Source of the DNA: Clostridia bacterium
Lineage (GTDB): Bacteria > Bacillota > Clostridia > UBA1381 > UMGS1253
Direction of reading: 5' to 3'
NCBI GenBank assembly: GCA_017411585.1
Contig: JAFQPV010000261.1
Location: 1 to 9,151, forward strand
DNA length: 9,151 nt
How positions within the stretch are numbered: the stretch's first letter is position 1; each line of letters starts with the position of its first letter. The position numbers were made by a program, and so were the translations under genes. This document shows positions 6,620 through 9,151 of the stretch, in pieces. The notes under the pieces are model-generated. The model had not been told where the DNA came from. It ran no database searches and was given only the letters and a program-made list of their open reading frames with translations.

Positions 6620-7210
6620 ATGCTGCGTACAAGTGAAATAAACCGCAAAACTGCGGAAACGGATATTGCATTGAAGTTGAATATTGATGGTACAGGCAGT
6701 AGTGAAATTGATACGGGTTGCGGTTTTTTAGACCATATGCTGACGTTGTTTGCAAAGCACGGCAGATTTGATTTGAATCTGACCTGCAAGGGCGATACCT
6801 ATGTGGATGACCACCACACCGCAGAGGATATCGGTATTTGCTTGGGCGCGGCTTTTGCCGAAGCGCTCGGCGAAAAGCGAGGCATCGTGCGCTACGGCAG
6901 TATGCTTTTGCCGATGGATGAAGCGCTGATTTTAAGTGCAGTGGATTTTTCAGGCAGAAGCTATCTTGCCTACGGGCTTGAAATCCCGACAGCAAAGGTC
7001 GGCAGCTTTGATACGGAGCTGGCGGAAGAGTTTTGGCTTGGCTTTGTGCGCAATGCGGCAGTTACGCTGCACATTAAGCAAATGGCAGGCACAAACGCGC
7101 ATCACATCATCGAGGGTGCGTTTAAGTCGGTTGCGCGCAGCTTGCGCGCAGCTGTAAAGATTGATGCGGATGCGGCAAATGAAATTCCGTCTACAAAAGG
7201 AGTGCTTTAA
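6620..7210 (+). CDS. hisB: Imidazoleglycerol-phosphate dehydratase, single-function
   Basis: Manganese enzyme that dehydrates imidazole glycerol phosphate to imidazole acetol phosphate. The 196 residues correspond only to the dehydratase; the N-terminal histidinol phosphatase domain of enteric HisB is absent. The two metal-binding repeats are plain: DDHHTAEDIGI (His65, His66, Glu69) and NAHHIIEGAFKS (His161, His162, Glu165). DTGCGFLDHML lies near 31-41, and EIPSTKGVL forms the typical C-terminus. The start ATG directly abuts the hisC stop and has GGAGG 8 bases upstream. A separate phosphatase (PHP-type HisJ/HisK or similar) must supply the missing step from another locus. Confidence 0.97.
   Translation: MLRTSEINRKTAETDIALKLNIDGTGSSEIDTGCGFLDHMLTLFAKHGRFDLNLTCKGDTYVDDHHTAEDIGICLGAAFAEALGEKRGIVRYGSMLLPMDEALILSAVDFSGRSYLAYGLEIPTAKVGSFDTELAEEFWLGFVRNAAVTLHIKQMAGTNAHHIIEGAFKSVARSLRAAVKIDADAANEIPSTKGVL
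7195..7202 (+). promoter_or_regulatory. Ribosome binding site that fixes the hisH TTG start
   Basis: AAAAGGAG lies in the last codons of hisB, 9 bases before the TTG at 7212. No ATG or GTG occurs in frame near the conserved AIIDYGVGN N-terminus, and an upstream in-frame ATG at 7161 would start far inside hisB with no family support. The TTG is therefore the likely start. Confidence 0.75.
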
Positions 7211-7211
7211 T

Positions 7212-7826
7212 TTGGTAGCAATTATAGATTACGGCGTAGGCAATCTGTTTTCCTTAAAAAGCTCGCTGGCGGCAATCGGCGCCGAAGCGGTTGTGACCGG
7301 AGATGCAGATGTGATTCGCGCCGCAGACAAAATTATACTGCCGGGTGTCGGTGCGTTCGGCGATGCAGCTGCAAAGCTGCGCGAGAGCGGCCTTGACAAG
7401 GTGGTAATTGAAGAAGCGAAAAACGGCAAACCGCTTTTGGGCATCTGCCTTGGTATGCAGCTTTTATTTGACAAAAGCTTTGAATACGGCGAGCATGAAG
7501 GTCTCGGCTTAATTCCGGGCGAAATCCGCTCGATTCGCGATGTCATCGGTGAAGGCCTGAAGGTACCGCATATCGGTTGGAACGCTTTAAAGTTTACAAA
7601 GAAAAATGAGCTGTTTCGCTATTTAAAGGATGGCGACTATGTGTATTTCGTGCATTCGTTCTACGGTGCAAATTGCGACGAAAGCATCATCGCAACGGCA
7701 GAATACGGCGCGGATTTGACTGCGGCGGTAGCCAACGGTAATGTATACGGATGCCAGTTCCATCCGGAGAAAAGCGGAAATGTTGGCCTAAATATTTTAA
7801 AATCCTTTTGCGAGATGGAGGCTTAA
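7212..7826 (+). CDS. hisH: Imidazole glycerol phosphate synthase, glutamine amidotransferase subunit
   Basis: Class I glutaminase that partners HisF and feeds it ammonia from glutamine. With the TTG start the protein has 204 residues, normal for HisH. Motifs are VAIIDYGVGNLFSL at the N-terminus, LPGVGAFGDA (oxyanion-region PGVG near 44-47), and the nucleophile elbow GICLGMQLLF with Cys79. VPHIGWN and YFVHSFY follow, and GCQFHPEKSG completes the triad with His184 and Glu186. All catalytic residues are present. It starts one base after the hisB stop and ends three bases before hisA. The rare start codon may lower its translation relative to its neighbours, but this is inference. Confidence 0.95.
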   Translation: MVAIIDYGVGNLFSLKSSLAAIGAEAVVTGDADVIRAADKIILPGVGAFGDAAAKLRESGLDKVVIEEAKNGKPLLGICLGMQLLFDKSFEYGEHEGLGLIPGEIRSIRDVIGEGLKVPHIGWNALKFTKKNELFRYLKDGDYVYFVHSFYGANCDESIIATAEYGADLTAAVANGNVYGCQFHPEKSGNVGLNILKSFCEMEA

Positions 7827-7829
7827 GTT

Positions 7830-8543
7830 ATGCATATTTTTCCTGCAATAGATTTATATGATGGTAAGGCGGTGCGTCTGTTTAAGGGTGATTACAGCCA
7901 AATGACCGTCTACAGTGACAAGCCTTGGGAAATCGCGCTTGATTTTGAAGCACAGGGCGCAACACATATTCACATTGTGGATTTGGAGGGCGCAAAAAAC
8001 GGCGACACGCCGAATCTGGAAACGGTGAAAAAGATTATTTCTGCAACCGGCCTGTTTTCGGAAATCGGCGGTGGTATCCGCAGTATGGAAACGATTGGAA
8101 AATATATTTCTGCCGGTATTGACCGCGTGATTTTAGGTACGGCGGCTGTGCAGGATGAAGCGTTTTTGCGCGCAGCTGTTGAGAAATATGGCGACAAGAT
8201 TGCAGTCGGCGCAGATATTAAGGACGGCTATGTTGCCATTAAGGGATGGATAGAAAAAAGCGAATATGAATGCTTTGATTTTTGCAAAAAGATGCAGGAA
8301 ATCGGCGTGAAAACCTTGATTTGTACCGATATTTCAAAAGATGGCGCGATGATGGGCACAAACCACGAGCTGTACCGCCAGCTCAGCGAACAGTTTGATA
8401 TGCAGATTGTTGCATCGGGCGGCGTATCGTCCATTGAGGATGTAGAGCGGCTTGCAGCGCTTGAGATTTACGGCGCAATTATCGGCAAGGCATATTATAC
8501 AAAAGCGATTGATTTGAAAAAGGCAATAGAGGTGGCAAAATGA
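7830..8543 (+). CDS. hisA: ProFAR isomerase (phosphoribosylformimino-AICAR ribotide isomerase)
   Basis: TIM-barrel enzyme that carries out the Amadori rearrangement of ProFAR to PRFAR, the HisF substrate. The 237-residue length is normal, and GGAGG lies 8 bases before the ATG. The two catalytic aspartates are Asp8 in PAIDLYDGKAVRL and Asp129 in VGADIKDG. The half-barrel phosphate sites are EIGGGIRS (about 78-84) and ASGGVSS (about 195-201), with TDISKDGAMMGTN (about 166-178) between them. The HisA-type IDLYDGK start separates it from HisF, which begins PCLDVKNG. The end overlaps hisF by four bases (ATGA). Confidence 0.96.
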   Translation: MHIFPAIDLYDGKAVRLFKGDYSQMTVYSDKPWEIALDFEAQGATHIHIVDLEGAKNGDTPNLETVKKIISATGLFSEIGGGIRSMETIGKYISAGIDRVILGTAAVQDEAFLRAAVEKYGDKIAVGADIKDGYVAIKGWIEKSEYECFDFCKKMQEIGVKTLICTDISKDGAMMGTNHELYRQLSEQFDMQIVASGGVSSIEDVERLAALEIYGAIIGKAYYTKAIDLKKAIEVAK

Positions 8544-9151
8544 TAACCAAGAGAATTATCCCTTGCCTGGACGTGAAAAACGGACGTGTGGTGAAGGGTG
8601 TGAATTTTGAAGGCTTAAACGATGTTTCCAATCCGGTTGATCTTGCAAAATACTATAGTGACAACGGTGCAGATGAGTTGGTGTTTTATGATATCACTGC
8701 TTCTGCGGAGGGGCGTGCACTGTTTACGGACATCCTTTGCGAGGTCGCACGCACGATTTTTATTCCGCTTACCGTCGGCGGCGGTATCAATACTGTCGAT
8801 GATTTTGACCGCGTATTGAAATGCGGCGCGGATAAGGTCAGTGTCAATTCCGGCGCAATTAAAAATCCGGATTTGATTTATGAGGCGGCTAAGCGCTACG
8901 GCGATCTGTGTGTGGTAATTTCCGCGGATGTGAAGCGCGTAGACGGCGTGTTTCGCGTGTTTGCCAAGGGTGGACGCGAAAACACCGGCATGGAAGCGAT
9001 TGAATGGATTCGCCGCTGTGTCGGCAATGGCGCAGGCGAGGTCGTTTTAAACTCGATTGATACCGATGGCGTAAAGCAGGGCTTTGATTTAGAGATGCTC
9101 GATGCCGTGTGCAACGCAGTCGATGTGCCGGTGATTGCATCGGGCGGCGCA
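8540..9151 (+). CDS. hisF: Imidazole glycerol phosphate synthase cyclase subunit, 3'-partial
   Basis: TIM-barrel cyclase that uses HisH-derived ammonia to convert PRFAR to imidazole glycerol phosphate and AICAR. The frame is open from the ATG, which overlaps the hisA stop as ATGA, to the right edge: 204 codons with no stop. A typical HisF has about 250 residues, so roughly the last fifth is missing from the window. Visible features are ITKRIIPCLDVKNGRVVKG with catalytic Asp11, ELVFYDITAS (about 46-55), TVGGGINT with the first phosphate-loop glycines (about 78-85), Asp130 in SADVKR, GGRENTG, and LNSIDTDGVKQGFD (about 170-183). The sequence ends at IASGGA, inside the second phosphate-binding loop. 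Further his genes, such as hisI or hisIE, are likely beyond the edge. Confidence 0.96.
   Translation, partial: MITKRIIPCLDVKNGRVVKGVNFEGLNDVSNPVDLAKYYSDNGADELVFYDITASAEGRALFTDILCEVARTIFIPLTVGGGINTVDDFDRVLKCGADKVSVNSGAIKNPDLIYEAAKRYGDLCVVISADVKRVDGVFRVFAKGGRENTGMEAIEWIRRCVGNGAGEVVLNSIDTDGVKQGFDLEMLDAVCNAVDVPVIASGGA

Noticed and set aside
7161..7211. Longer hisH starting at the ATG at 7161
   Set aside because: The extra residues would overlap hisB in another frame and have no counterpart in HisH proteins, which begin at the AIIDYG segment.

Overview
This window carries the end of an amino-sugar catabolic operon followed by most of a histidine biosynthesis operon, all on the + strand. Several features point to a Firmicute, probably an uncultured or gut-type member of the Clostridia. 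These are the moderate base composition, strong AGGAG-type ribosome binding sites, a YerC/TrpR-family regulator leading the his genes, and a short-form HisG paired with HisZ. The genus cannot be named from the sequence alone.

Region 1 (1-2136) is amino-sugar catabolism. A nagB-like glucosamine-6-phosphate deaminase gene enters from the left edge. It is broken by a one-base frameshift near 706, and its last 25 codons continue in another frame up to 783. An intact nagA (N-acetylglucosamine-6-phosphate deacetylase) follows 10 bases later. A 42-codon reading frame of unknown function with a strong ribosome binding site comes next, and the unit closes at a clear intrinsic terminator (2103-2136). 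NagA would remove the acetyl group from GlcNAc-6-P, and NagB would convert the product to fructose-6-P and ammonia.

Region 2 (2137-2239) is a short control region. It has a plausible vegetative promoter (TTTACT, 17 bp, TAAAAT) and a small dyad lying over the -10 box. The leader is too short for a T-box or a his attenuator.

Region 3 (2240-9151) is a tightly packed his operon: hisR(yerC)-hisZ-hisG-hisD-hisC-hisB-hisH-hisA-hisF. The genes are separated by -8 to +5 bases. HisZ and HisG would form the ATP phosphoribosyltransferase, HisA, HisH and HisF carry the middle steps, and HisB, HisC and HisD the late steps. hisF runs off the right edge. hisI/hisE (or hisIE) and a histidinol-phosphate phosphatase are not in the window. 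HisB is the single-function dehydratase, so the phosphatase must be encoded elsewhere.

I see no mobile element, CRISPR array, tRNA or rRNA, and no evidence of a new multi-gene system. The items most worth a second look are the nagB frameshift, the unusual NagB/NagA motif variants, the orphan 42-residue frame, and the promoter-operator arrangement ahead of the TrpR-family regulator.
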